Origin: Dysgonomonas sp. UBA7710
GTDB taxonomy: Bacteria > Bacteroidota > Bacteroidia > Bacteroidales > Dysgonomonadaceae
Direction of reading: 5' to 3'
DNA length: 64,000 nucleotides
NCBI RefSeq assembly: GCF_002482385.1
Contig: NZ_DLFW01000002.1
Coordinates: 487,238-551,237 of the forward strand
The position numbers and the translations under genes were made by a program. Position 1 is the first letter of the stretch; every line of letters starts with the position of its first letter. The notes under the pieces were generated by a model, which worked only from the letters and a program-made list of their open reading frames with translations, ran no database searches and was not told the DNA's origin. Positions 34,528 through 43,018 of the stretch are shown piece by piece.

Positions 34528-34956
34528 ATGATGCAAACATTTGTACAAACAATATTGCAGACTCAGTCTTTCTATCGTCAGATAATCCATCGGAAAATGC
34601 GAGAACATAATATAGATGTAACATTCGAAATGTTGCATATATTGAGGTGTTTGGACAGAGTTGATAGTAAAATCAATCAACAGGAACTGGCAAATCTGAC
34701 ATATAAAGACAAATCGAGTCTTTCCTATCTGATAAAGAATATGGAAAAAAGAGGGCTGGTCTCACGTGAAGAAGATCCGTCGGATAAACGCAATAAACTT
34801 GTGCTATTAACGGCTAAAGGGGAAATATTACATACCGAAATAAGGAAGATAATAGACGATGTATATGCAAAGCTGGAAGAAAATGTCAATCCGGGACATA
34901 TACAGCTATGCATAGAATATATGAGGGAATTTACAGATATTAATAAGGAAAGTTAA
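34528..34956 (+). CDS. MarR-family transcriptional regulator
   Basis: A 142-residue winged-helix protein. The core is INQQELANLTYKDKSSLSYLIKNME, i.e. the recognition helix region at residues ~50-75, followed by the wing KRGLVSREEDPSDKRNKLVLLT (about 76-97). It is the first gene of an operon with an outer-membrane factor, an adaptor and an MFS pump, the usual place for a repressor of drug efflux. Its stop codon is immediately followed by the GTG start of the tolC-like gene. Confidence 0.93.
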   Translation: MMQTFVQTILQTQSFYRQIIHRKMREHNIDVTFEMLHILRCLDRVDSKINQQELANLTYKDKSSLSYLIKNMEKRGLVSREEDPSDKRNKLVLLTAKGEILHTEIRKIIDDVYAKLEENVNPGHIQLCIEYMREFTDINKES

Positions 34957-36264
34957 GTGAAAACAACATTATACATATTACTGGCTACATTAACATACGC
35001 ATCATCGCTTATTGCACAGAATACATACAGGCTTACAGTAAACGAGCTGTTTGAACGCGGAGTACAAAACAGCATTACAATACAATCATCTGTGATAAAA
35101 ACACAGGTATCGGAAGATAAACTAGGCTTGGCGAAGAATAAACGATTACCTGATATTTCGGTCAGCGGCCTGTTCGGTTATACGGGTACGCCAACCATTC
35201 TCGATAAAGACTTTTCATTCCTGAAACATTCCGACACCCCCGACTGGAAACAGAATTATCAGGTAGCGGCAACTCAGCCTATATATCAGGGTGGGCGGAT
35301 AAAGAACAGCATAGAGAAAGCGGAATTGGAAAAGGAGATAGCTCAATTATCTTTACAGAAGGATAAATCGGAACTGAAACTCTGGTTAATAGGTAAATAT
35401 CTCGATCTATTTAATTTATATAAAGAACGGGAAGTATATGCCAAGAATATTGAAGAAGCTCAGATCCGTCTGCGGGACATTGAGAAAATGAAGGAGGAGG
35501 GGATGATTACCACAAACGATGTTTTGCGTAGTCAACTGCTTCTTACAAATTATGAATTATCGTATAAAGAAACGGAGAATAATATTACCCTTACCTCCCA
35601 GCAACTGGATATTATACTGGGAATGGACGAAAATACAATTCTTGAACCGGATCAGAATCTGCTCTCATCCAAGCTCGATATACAGCAGGAAAACGACTAT
35701 ATATATCAGGCTTACGCACAATATCCGGATATGAAAATTATGGAAAAGAATATTGCTTTAGCACACAATAACCTGAAACTGACAAAGGCTGATTATTTAC
35801 CTGCATTATCATTACAGGCAAGCAATACTCTGGCCCGTCCCATTCCGAATGTCTCACCTGCACAAGACTTGTATCTGAATGCATGGGGTGTGACGCTAAA
35901 TCTGTCGTATCATATTTCGTCATTATTTGACAGGAAACATGCCACCAACGCGGCAAAAAGCCAGATACACCTGCAAGAACTGGCGCAGGAACAGCAAAGG
36001 CAAAATATCCGTACAGATGTGAAATCGGCATTCGTAAAACATCAGGAAGCACTGGACAGAATAAAAGCATTGGGAAAATCTGTAGAGCAATCGAATGAAA
36101 ACTACCGGATAGTAAAAAACAGGTATTTCAACCAGCTGGCTATATTGACCGATTTGCTGGATGCAAATACAGTACAGTTAAATTCGGAGCTGCAACTTAC
36201 TGCTGCAAAAACAAATGCGATATACACCTATTATCAATTACAAAAAGTTAGCGGAAACTTGTAA
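34957..36264 (+). CDS. TolC-family outer-membrane efflux protein
   Basis: A 435-residue outer-membrane channel protein of tripartite efflux. It has a signal peptide ending near SLIAQ (residue 21) and two TolC-type repeats of long helices with YQGGRIKNSIEKAELE in the first and SYHISSLFDRKHATNAAKSQ in the second. It starts with GTG directly after the MarR stop (no spacer), so translation is probably coupled. The next gene is the adaptor, 93 bp downstream. Confidence 0.93.
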   Translation: MKTTLYILLATLTYASSLIAQNTYRLTVNELFERGVQNSITIQSSVIKTQVSEDKLGLAKNKRLPDISVSGLFGYTGTPTILDKDFSFLKHSDTPDWKQNYQVAATQPIYQGGRIKNSIEKAELEKEIAQLSLQKDKSELKLWLIGKYLDLFNLYKEREVYAKNIEEAQIRLRDIEKMKEEGMITTNDVLRSQLLLTNYELSYKETENNITLTSQQLDIILGMDENTILEPDQNLLSSKLDIQQENDYIYQAYAQYPDMKIMEKNIALAHNNLKLTKADYLPALSLQASNTLARPIPNVSPAQDLYLNAWGVTLNLSYHISSLFDRKHATNAAKSQIHLQELAQEQQRQNIRTDVKSAFVKHQEALDRIKALGKSVEQSNENYRIVKNRYFNQLAILTDLLDANTVQLNSELQLTAAKTNAIYTYYQLQKVSGNL

Positions 36265-36357
36265 GGTCGGAAACCTATTTATTACTTTGGTAAGTAAAAC
36301 AACCAGAGCATGTTATAGTTTTAAAATATATGATTAAATCCTTTCAGTTACTTAATT

Positions 36358-37455
36358 ATGGATACAGATAAATCAAACTTGGCTGACAGAAAAGAGGAAA
36401 AAGAAGCCTATCATAAACTGAAAAAAAAGCGCACACGCAATATTATACTCAATATCATCAGTATATTACTGGCATTGGGCGGTATCGCATGGGGAGTGAC
36501 TTTTTTCATCCGTTACTACCGTTACGAAATAACAAACGATGCAACAATAGAGCAATATATAACACCTATCAACTCACGTGTATTGGGTTATATAAAAGAA
36601 GTACGTTTTACCGAGCATCAGTGGGTAAATGCAGGAGATACCCTATTGATAATAGATGACAGGGAGTTTAAGATAAAAGAGATGGATGCCGAAGCCGCAC
36701 TGATGGATGCAAAGAGTTCTTCATCTGTACTTTCATCCAATATAGCTACAACTTCTACGAATGTGGCCGTATCTGATGCAAACATAGAAGAAGCAAAAGC
36801 ACGTTTGTGGAAAGCAGAGCAAGACCTGAAACGTTATAAGAATCTGCTGGATGCCGAGTCGGTTTCCCGGCAACAGTACGACCAGATAAAAAGTGAATAT
36901 GATGCTCAAAGCGCTCACTATAATGCTTTGCTCCGGCAAAAAGAATCTCTGAAGTCGACATCTGCCGAAGCTACAAGAAAGCAAGGAAATGTGGAGGCTA
37001 CAATCCTCCGTCGCGAAGCTGATCTGGCCATGGCTAAACTAAATCTGTCTTATACTGCAATTATTGCTCCGTATAGCGGTTATGTAGGCCGCCGTACCCT
37101 TGAAGCCGGACAACTCGTGCAAGCCGGACAAACAATAACCAACCTGATTAAAAACGACAATAAATGGATTATAGCCAACTACCGCGAAAAACAGATTGAA
37201 AATATTTACATCGGGCAGAAAGTAAATATAAGGGTCGACGCTATAAGCGGTAAGACATTCACTGGTAAGATAACGGCAATATCCGAAGCTACGGGAGCTA
37301 AATACTCAATGCTGCCTACCGATAACTCCGCCGGAAACTTTGTGAAGATACAGCAACGTATCCCTGTCCGTATCGATTTTGATGATATATCGGCCGAAGA
37401 CATGCAAAAATTGCGTGCGGGAATGATGGTCGTTACCGAGGCGATAAAAGAATAG
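36358..37455 (+). CDS. HlyD/EmrA-type membrane fusion protein
   Basis: The periplasmic adaptor of the pump, 365 residues. A basic cytoplasmic start (KLKKKRTRN) is followed by one membrane helix at about residues 29-50, as in EmrA. After it come a lipoyl half-motif (INSRVLGYIKEVRFTEHQWVNAGDTLL), a coiled coil at about 110-200, and the second half-motif with IIAPYSGYVGRRTLEAGQLVQ. The C-terminal beta part ends RAGMMVVTEAIKE. It links the MFS pump encoded next to the TolC-like channel. Confidence 0.93.
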   Translation: MDTDKSNLADRKEEKEAYHKLKKKRTRNIILNIISILLALGGIAWGVTFFIRYYRYEITNDATIEQYITPINSRVLGYIKEVRFTEHQWVNAGDTLLIIDDREFKIKEMDAEAALMDAKSSSSVLSSNIATTSTNVAVSDANIEEAKARLWKAEQDLKRYKNLLDAESVSRQQYDQIKSEYDAQSAHYNALLRQKESLKSTSAEATRKQGNVEATILRREADLAMAKLNLSYTAIIAPYSGYVGRRTLEAGQLVQAGQTITNLIKNDNKWIIANYREKQIENIYIGQKVNIRVDAISGKTFTGKITAISEATGAKYSMLPTDNSAGNFVKIQQRIPVRIDFDDISAEDMQKLRAGMMVVTEAIKE

Positions 37456-37470
37456 ATAATTAATAATGGC

Positions 37471-37497
37471 GTAAGCGGCTCGTAAATCGTAACTAAT
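37471..37497 (+). repeat. Heptad words just before the EmrB-like gene
   Basis: CGGCTCGTAA (37476-37485, also at 15113-15122) runs into TAAATCG (37483-37489) and TAACTAA (37490-37496), ending one base before the ATG at 37498. Confidence 0.7.
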
Positions 37498-39105
37498 ATG
37501 ATAATTCCGGTAATACGTACAACGACAATCAGTCCTTTCAGAAGCTGGGTCCCGAACTGGCTCAAGGTCGTTGTTGCCCTGACTATACTTATTCCTATAT
37601 TACTGGTCAACGGTGCATACACAGGCAGCAATATAGACATATCCAGTTATCTTGGTGTTATATCCGAGGATATCAACATGGCTTATTATGCATCGTCGGT
37701 CGGCATGGCCGTTGCATATCTGGTTATACCGAAAGTAAAACCTTTGGCTACAGCCAAAACAATTATTCTTGTGGTCCTCTTATTTCAGGTATTACTCAGC
37801 CTGATATGTGCCGAAACAAACTACATAGAAGTAATCATCGTTTGCAGCTTCTTTATCGGCTATTTCAAGGCTTTTTCGATGATTGAGACTATCAATATAT
37901 TGATGCCGGCATTAAGCCCGAGCGGGACACGTAACGAATTCTATGCAAAATTTTATCCTATTACATTGATCTGCGGACAATTGTCTTTAGTCCTCACAGC
38001 CGAGCTGGCTTATCTGTATAACTGGCAGTATATGTACTATTTCATGATCCTGATGTTGCTGGTCGCCATTATTGCAGTGGTTGTATGTATGTCGTTTGCC
38101 CGCAGGCTGGTGCGTATTCCTTTCAGGGATATAGACTGGCTGAGCTTTTTCCTTGTGTCGGTTTGCTTTATGGCTATTGTATATGTGGCAACGTATGGAA
38201 AAACGAAAGACTGGTTTTCTTCAACCGGTATCATAATAGCAACAATACTGATCCCGCTGACAGGCTGGCTTTTTCTACGCCGCCAGTTTTCCGATACGCC
38301 GTTTCTGGATATGAGCGTGCTGAAAAACCGTAATTCGGTAACGGTATATCTCCTTTCTTTTGTACTGATGTTTTACGCATCGTTCAGTATATTGGTATCT
38401 TCCTATACTACCAATGTGCTGAGACTGGACAGTACGCATATGAATGAACTGTATTTGTATATGATTCCGGGCTTTCTGGTAGGAGGGATTATATGTTATT
38501 ATTGGTTTGTAAAAGAAATCCGCATGGCCTGGCTTATCTTCATGGGCTTTGCCTGTTTTACAATTTCACTGGCGCTCCTGTATTTTATGATAACTCCTGC
38601 AGGCTTGTACGAAGACCTTTATCTGCTGATGTTTCTCAGGGGAGTAGGTATGTTGGTGCTGTTTGTGGCATTTGCTATTTATGGCATATACGGACTCTCA
38701 CCTAAACAGCTTATATATAATGCATTTTTTATGATAACAGCCCGTTCGGCTCTTGCTCCGGCAATTGGCGCATCAGTGCTTACAAACTGGCTGTATCGTC
38801 TGCAACAAAAAAATGTAAGTGTCCTTTCAGAAGGTGTGGATATGCAGAATACCTTGGCCGGCAATCAGTTTACTGCATCTGTAAATACTGCGTTATCGCA
38901 GGGCTGGAGTCTTGAGGACGCGCAACGGATAGCGACTAATGTATTGTATCAGAAGATACAGATACAAGCGGTAACAGTCAGTATAAAAACCATTGCAGGC
39001 TGGATGTTGATTCTGGGAATTTTTCTTTTAGTCTGTATCGTACTTTATTTCCTTCAGTTTAAACCTGTGAGATTGATGAAGATGGGTAACGATATGTCGG
39101 GGTAA
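37498..39105 (+). CDS. MFS multidrug transporter, EmrB/DHA2-like
   Basis: A 535-residue protein with about 14 hydrophobic segments, the number expected for DHA2 drug:H+ antiporters such as EmrB. It lies directly after the adaptor and TolC-like genes, completing a tripartite efflux system. The characteristic MFS loop motifs are divergent in this Bacteroidota branch (e.g. KVKPLATAKTII between helices 2 and 3), so substrate cannot be predicted. A terminator hairpin 42 bp after the stop closes the operon. Confidence 0.9.
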   Translation: MIIPVIRTTTISPFRSWVPNWLKVVVALTILIPILLVNGAYTGSNIDISSYLGVISEDINMAYYASSVGMAVAYLVIPKVKPLATAKTIILVVLLFQVLLSLICAETNYIEVIIVCSFFIGYFKAFSMIETINILMPALSPSGTRNEFYAKFYPITLICGQLSLVLTAELAYLYNWQYMYYFMILMLLVAIIAVVVCMSFARRLVRIPFRDIDWLSFFLVSVCFMAIVYVATYGKTKDWFSSTGIIIATILIPLTGWLFLRRQFSDTPFLDMSVLKNRNSVTVYLLSFVLMFYASFSILVSSYTTNVLRLDSTHMNELYLYMIPGFLVGGIICYYWFVKEIRMAWLIFMGFACFTISLALLYFMITPAGLYEDLYLLMFLRGVGMLVLFVAFAIYGIYGLSPKQLIYNAFFMITARSALAPAIGASVLTNWLYRLQQKNVSVLSEGVDMQNTLAGNQFTASVNTALSQGWSLEDAQRIATNVLYQKIQIQAVTVSIKTIAGWMLILGIFLLVCIVLYFLQFKPVRLMKMGNDMSG

Positions 39106-39115
39106 GCAATGATTT

Positions 39116-39139
39116 AATGTGTCAATATGCCGATGTGCC
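39116..39139. repeat. Inverted partner repeat left of serA
   Basis: AATGTGTCAATATGCC... (24 nt) matches, as an inverted repeat, 40179-40202 on the other side of serA in 20 of 24 positions. Same family as the gltB-gltD inverted repeat (GTGCCAAT/GGCATATT octads). Confidence 0.7.
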
Positions 39140-39146
39140 AATTAAA

Positions 39147-39176
39147 AAAACTCCGATAGTAATTTACCGGAGTTTT
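39147..39176. terminator. Terminator between the EmrB-like gene and serA
   Basis: A perfect 9-bp stem AAAACTCCG/CGGAGTTTT (39147-39155 with 39168-39176), T-rich on one side and A-rich on the other, so it can serve both convergent genes. Confidence 0.85.
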
Positions 39177-39203
39177 CTGTTTTTATATTAGCTTATTAGC
39201 ATA

Positions 39204-40127
39204 TTACTTTTTATTCACTCTGAAACGTTCATTTCCATTTTTAATGAAATCGACGATCTGATTGGCTGCTGCTATACCTGCATTGGTATTAGCTTCGGCA
39301 GTCTGCGCACCCATTTTTTTAGGAGTGGAGAAATATCGTCCTGCAAATTTCTCCGCCATTTCAGCATGGTTGCCCGGCATAATGTCGGTGACATATTTGA
39401 AGTCTTTACGATCTTCCATCAGCTTCACAATTTCGGCTTCATTGATAACTTCCTTACGTGCTGTATTGATAAGTAATGCATTTTTCGGCATTTTACTCAA
39501 CAGCGCATAATTGATAGAATTCTTAGTCTCGGCAGTTGCCGGAATATGCAATGAAACAAACTGGCAGGTAGTATATAAATCTTCGGCTGACGCTACCGCT
39601 TTCACGCCCTCTTTTTCGATAGCTTCTGCAGTCAGGAACGGGTCGTATGCATACACTTCCATGCCGAAGCCTTTTGCTACGCGCGCCACATTACGCCCTA
39701 CATTTCCATATGCGTGGATACCAAGTTTTTTACCCATAAGTTCGGTGCCGGACGTTCCGTTGTAGAAGTTACGCACTGCATATACAGCCAGTCCAAGAGC
39801 CAGTTCCGCTACGGCATTTGCATTCTGTCCCGGAGTGTTCATCACGCAAATATTGTTTGCAGTGGCAGCATCCAGTTCGATATTGTCGAAACCTGCACCT
39901 GCACGCACAACGATTTTCAGATTTTTAGCCGCATCCAATACTTCTTTATCGAATATATCGCTGCGGATAATTGCCGCATCAGCATTAGCTACAGCATCCA
40001 GTAATTGTTTCTTCTCAGTATATTTTTCAAGTAAAACAAGTTCGAAGCCTGCTTTTTCGATTACATCGCGGATACCGTTTACTGCTTCCGCTGCAAAAGG
40101 TTTATCTGTTGCTATTAATACTTTCAT
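39204..40127 (-). CDS. serA: D-3-phosphoglycerate dehydrogenase, short form
   Basis: SerA catalyses the first step of serine synthesis from 3-phosphoglycerate with NAD+. I choose the ATG at 40127 (307 residues, MKVLIATDKPFA...) rather than 40148. Motifs: VRAGAGFDNIELDAA (near residue 70), the NAD-binding GIHAYGNVGRNVA (near 140), LHIPATAETKNSI, and LINTARKEVINE. There is no C-terminal ACT domain, so feedback inhibition by serine through such a domain is not expected. It follows serC on the same strand. Confidence 0.94.
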   Translation of the reverse strand: MKVLIATDKPFAAEAVNGIRDVIEKAGFELVLLEKYTEKKQLLDAVANADAAIIRSDIFDKEVLDAAKNLKIVVRAGAGFDNIELDAATANNICVMNTPGQNANAVAELALGLAVYAVRNFYNGTSGTELMGKKLGIHAYGNVGRNVARVAKGFGMEVYAYDPFLTAEAIEKEGVKAVASAEDLYTTCQFVSLHIPATAETKNSINYALLSKMPKNALLINTARKEVINEAEIVKLMEDRKDFKYVTDIMPGNHAEMAEKFAGRYFSTPKKMGAQTAEANTNAGIAAANQIVDFIKNGNERFRVNKK

Positions 40128-40208
40128 TAAAAAAAAGCTTTTAGCCATCAGCCATCAGCCGTTAGCTTTTTAAGCATCGGCACATTGGCATATCGGCGCA
40201 TTAAATAA
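40128..40208. repeat. Word repeats between serC and serA
   Basis: TTAGC/CATCAGC heptads (TTTTAGCCATCAGCCATCAG near 40138-40157, CGTTAGC after it) are followed by the octad-type GGCACATTGGCATATCGGCG near 40179. The latter is the inverted partner of 39116-39139. Confidence 0.7.
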
Positions 40209-41282
40209 TTATTTTGCGATTTGTTTTTCAAATTCTTTCATTGCATCTACCAATGCCTGAACACCTTCAATTGGCATTGCATTGTAGATGGAAGCACGGA
40301 AGCCGCCGACAGAGCGGTGTCCTTTCAGTTCGTACAATCCTTTCGATTTGGCAAATTCAAGGAATGCAGCCTCATTTCCTTCATATTCCGAAGCAAGAAC
40401 GAAACATACGTTCATCAGTGAACGGTCTTCGATAGCGCAGGTCCCTTTAAATACAGGGTTACGGTCGATTTCATTGTAAAGCAATGCTGCTTTTTCCTGG
40501 TTACGTTTGTACATAGCCGGTACACCACCATTAGCTTTCAGCCATCTCAATGTTTGCATGGCAGCATAGACAGGTACTACGGGAGGTGTATTGAACATAG
40601 AACCGTTCTCAATATGTGTGCGGTAATCCAGCATTGTCGGTATCGGACGGGTTACTTTTCCCAACAGTTCGTCTTTTACGATTACAAATGTTACTCCGGC
40701 AGGAGCAAGATTTTTTTGAGCGCCACCATATATCAAGCCATATTTGGAAATGTCTACAGGACGGGAGAATATATCGGAAGACATATCTGCTACCAATGGT
40801 ACAGGAGAATCCAGATCTTTATGCAATTCGGTACCAAAGATTGTATTGTTTGTAGTAACATGGAAATAATCCGCGTCGGTAGGGATAACATAATCTTTAG
40901 GAATATATGTAAAGTTGGCAGGTTTTGATGTTGCCACTTCTACTACTTCACCGAATAATTTTGCTTCTTTCAATGCTTTGCTAGCCCATGTACCTGTATT
41001 CAGATAGGCAGCTTTTTTCTCCAGCAGGTTGTATGGTATCATACAGAACTGGAGGCTGGCACCTCCGCCGAGGAAGATTACTGAATAACCTGCGGGTACT
41101 TCCAATAGTTCTTTGAACAACTCAACAGTTTCGTCCATTACCCCCTGGAAATCTTTCCCACGGTGGCTCACTTCCATCAAAGAGAATGATGACCCGTTGA
41201 AATCCAGTATGGCTTTCGCTGTTTCCTCTATTGTTTGCTGAGGAAGAATTGAAGGACCTGCACTAAAATTATATTTCTTCAT
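40209..41282 (-). CDS. serC: Phosphoserine aminotransferase
   Basis: SerC makes O-phosphoserine from 3-phosphohydroxypyruvate and glutamate. The 357-residue product starts KKYNFSAGPSILPQQTIEE and has GGGASLQFCMIP near residue 75 and the PLP-lysine segment YGGAQKNLAPAGVT (near 190). The C-terminus carries GHRSVGGFRASIYNAMP. It lies upstream of serA on the minus strand, product of one feeding the other. serB was not found in the window. Confidence 0.97.
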   Translation of the reverse strand: MKKYNFSAGPSILPQQTIEETAKAILDFNGSSFSLMEVSHRGKDFQGVMDETVELFKELLEVPAGYSVIFLGGGASLQFCMIPYNLLEKKAAYLNTGTWASKALKEAKLFGEVVEVATSKPANFTYIPKDYVIPTDADYFHVTTNNTIFGTELHKDLDSPVPLVADMSSDIFSRPVDISKYGLIYGGAQKNLAPAGVTFVIVKDELLGKVTRPIPTMLDYRTHIENGSMFNTPPVVPVYAAMQTLRWLKANGGVPAMYKRNQEKAALLYNEIDRNPVFKGTCAIEDRSLMNVCFVLASEYEGNEAAFLEFAKSKGLYELKGHRSVGGFRASIYNAMPIEGVQALVDAMKEFEKQIAK

Positions 41283-41661
41283 TGTTATAAAAATTAGGAA
41301 TTAGTATTCTTCTGCGTTATTTAAATAAAAGTGAATATTTAATGATATATTTTTCTGATTACAAGTGATTTATCGCTATCTTGTCAGCCGGGAGCAATAA
41401 AAGGCCTGAGGCCTTAAGGCTCTCAAAATTAGTAATTATATCTTAAAACAACATATTTTAAAAGGATTATTCTTACCTTTATTTTGAAGGTGATGTCAAA
41501 ATGTTTTTTACAACATATTTAGAATCAATTATTCGATAAAACCGCTCTCGTTTTTCATTGTTTTTATATATTTGTAACTGACAAAAAGAAAGTATTCATT
41601 GTTGAAAACTCAATGCCTGATTTGAAGTATTGTTTAACCTTATTATAAAAAACAGAGTGTC
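41283..41661. other. Divergent spacer between serC and the DUF1015 gene
   Basis: AT-rich spacer of 379 bp. It carries a perfect hairpin AAGGCC-TGA-GGCCTT (41402-41416). Read on the minus strand, in the serC direction, it is followed by TTATTG and looks like a leader hairpin or attenuator about 120 bp before serC. A minus-strand TAATTTTG lies at 41424-41431, just upstream of it. A plus-strand TATATTTG at 41567-41574 probably serves the DUF1015 gene. No ORF or RNA family recognised. Confidence 0.5.
41567..41574 (+). promoter_or_regulatory. -7 element of the DUF1015 gene
   Basis: TATATTTG, an exact TAnnTTTG match, 87 bp before the ATG at 41662. No clear -33 element. Confidence 0.45.
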
Positions 41662-42906
41662 ATGGCTGTAATTAAACCGTTCAGGGGGATAAGACCTCCC
41701 AAAAGTATTGTAAAGGAAGTAGTTTGCCGTCCTTATGATGTCCTGAGTTCACTTGAGGCCCGTCTCGAAGCCGAAGGTAATGAGAAGTCATTATATCGCA
41801 TAATTAAGCCTGAAATTGATTTTGAAACAATAATTGATGAGCATCATCCGGACGTTTACAACCGTGCCGTGGAGAACTTTAATAAATTTCAGGAAAAAGG
41901 CTGGCTGGTGCAAGACCCCGAAGAATACTACTATGTGTATGCCCAGACAATGAACGGAAAAACGCAGTATGGGCTTGTTGTTTGCTCCCATGTGGAAGAT
42001 TACATGAACGACCGGATAAAAAAACACGAATTGACACGCAGGGATAAGGAAGAAGACCGTATGAAACACGTGCGGATAAATAATGCCAATATAGAGCCTG
42101 TTTTCTTTGCATATCCGGATAATAATGAACTGGACGATATAGTAAAGAGAATCATTTCCGGTACAGCAGAATACGATTTCACAGCAAGTGACGGTGTGGG
42201 CCATCATTTCTGGGTAATAAAAGACAAGAACGATATACAGCGGATCACGGAATTGTTTGCCGCAATACCTGACCTGTACATAGCAGACGGACATCACCGC
42301 TCGGCAGCCGCGGCACTGGTAGGCGCGGAAAAAGCAAAACAGAACCCGGATCATAAGGGGGATGAAGAATATAACTTCTTTATGGCAGTTTGTTTCCCTG
42401 ATACCCAGTTGAATATAATAGATTACAACCGTCTGGTAAAAGATCTGAACGGGTTATCGGCAGGCGAATTCCTAAAAAAACTGGAAGAGCATTTCTCTGT
42501 GGAAGAAAAAGGTGCGGATATAACACCTCCTACCGGACTGCATAATTTTTCTATCTACCTCGAAGGTAAATGCTACAGCCTGACTGCTAAAGAAGGTACT
42601 TATGACGACAATGACCCCATCGGTGTACTGGATGTGACTATTTCGTCAAAATATATCCTGGACGAAATACTGGGGATTAAAGACCTGCGTTCGGATAAGC
42701 GTATCGATTTCGTCGGAGGTATCAGGGGATTAGGCGAATTGAAAAAACGTGTCGACAGCGGTGAAATGAAACTGGCGCTCGCTTTATATCCTGTGACCAT
42801 GAAGCAGCTGATGGATATTGCCGATTCCGGAAATATTATGCCGCCGAAAACGACCTGGTTTGAGCCAAAACTCCGTTCGGGACTTGTAATACATAAGCTC
42901 GATTAA
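41662..42906 (+). CDS. DUF1015 family protein
   Basis: A 414-residue cytoplasmic protein of the DUF1015 family. Visible conserved stretches are KPFRGIRPPKSI and CRPYDVLSS near the start, DGHHRSAAA near residue 210 (an Asp-Gly-His-His cluster that looks catalytic or metal-binding) and LYPVTMKQLMDIADSG near the C-terminus. In many bacteria the family is encoded beside serA and serC, as here (divergently), and so is suspected to act in serine metabolism. The reaction is unknown to me. Confidence 0.88.
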   Translation: MAVIKPFRGIRPPKSIVKEVVCRPYDVLSSLEARLEAEGNEKSLYRIIKPEIDFETIIDEHHPDVYNRAVENFNKFQEKGWLVQDPEEYYYVYAQTMNGKTQYGLVVCSHVEDYMNDRIKKHELTRRDKEEDRMKHVRINNANIEPVFFAYPDNNELDDIVKRIISGTAEYDFTASDGVGHHFWVIKDKNDIQRITELFAAIPDLYIADGHHRSAAAALVGAEKAKQNPDHKGDEEYNFFMAVCFPDTQLNIIDYNRLVKDLNGLSAGEFLKKLEEHFSVEEKGADITPPTGLHNFSIYLEGKCYSLTAKEGTYDDNDPIGVLDVTISSKYILDEILGIKDLRSDKRIDFVGGIRGLGELKKRVDSGEMKLALALYPVTMKQLMDIADSGNIMPPKTTWFEPKLRSGLVIHKLD

Positions 42907-42924
42907 AATGTTCAATTATATAAT

Positions 42925-42962
42925 AAAAGCCGATTTTGGATTTCGATTCAACTTCGGCTTTT
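42925..42962 (+). terminator. Terminator after the DUF1015 gene
   Basis: AAAAGCCGA/TCGGCTTTT (42925-42933 with 42954-42962), perfect 9-bp stem, followed by GTTTTTTTG. Confidence 0.85.
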
Positions 42963-42985
42963 GTTTTTTTGTTATATAAAAAACT

Positions 42986-42993
42986 TATATTTG
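42986..42993 (+). promoter_or_regulatory. -7 element of pncB
   Basis: TATATTTG, 25 bp before the pncB start codon. A TTTTG at 42959-42963 sits 22 nt upstream, slightly farther than usual and inside the preceding terminator. Confidence 0.5.
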
Positions 42994-43018
42994 TTATTTC
43001 ATTAAAAATCCGGGATAT

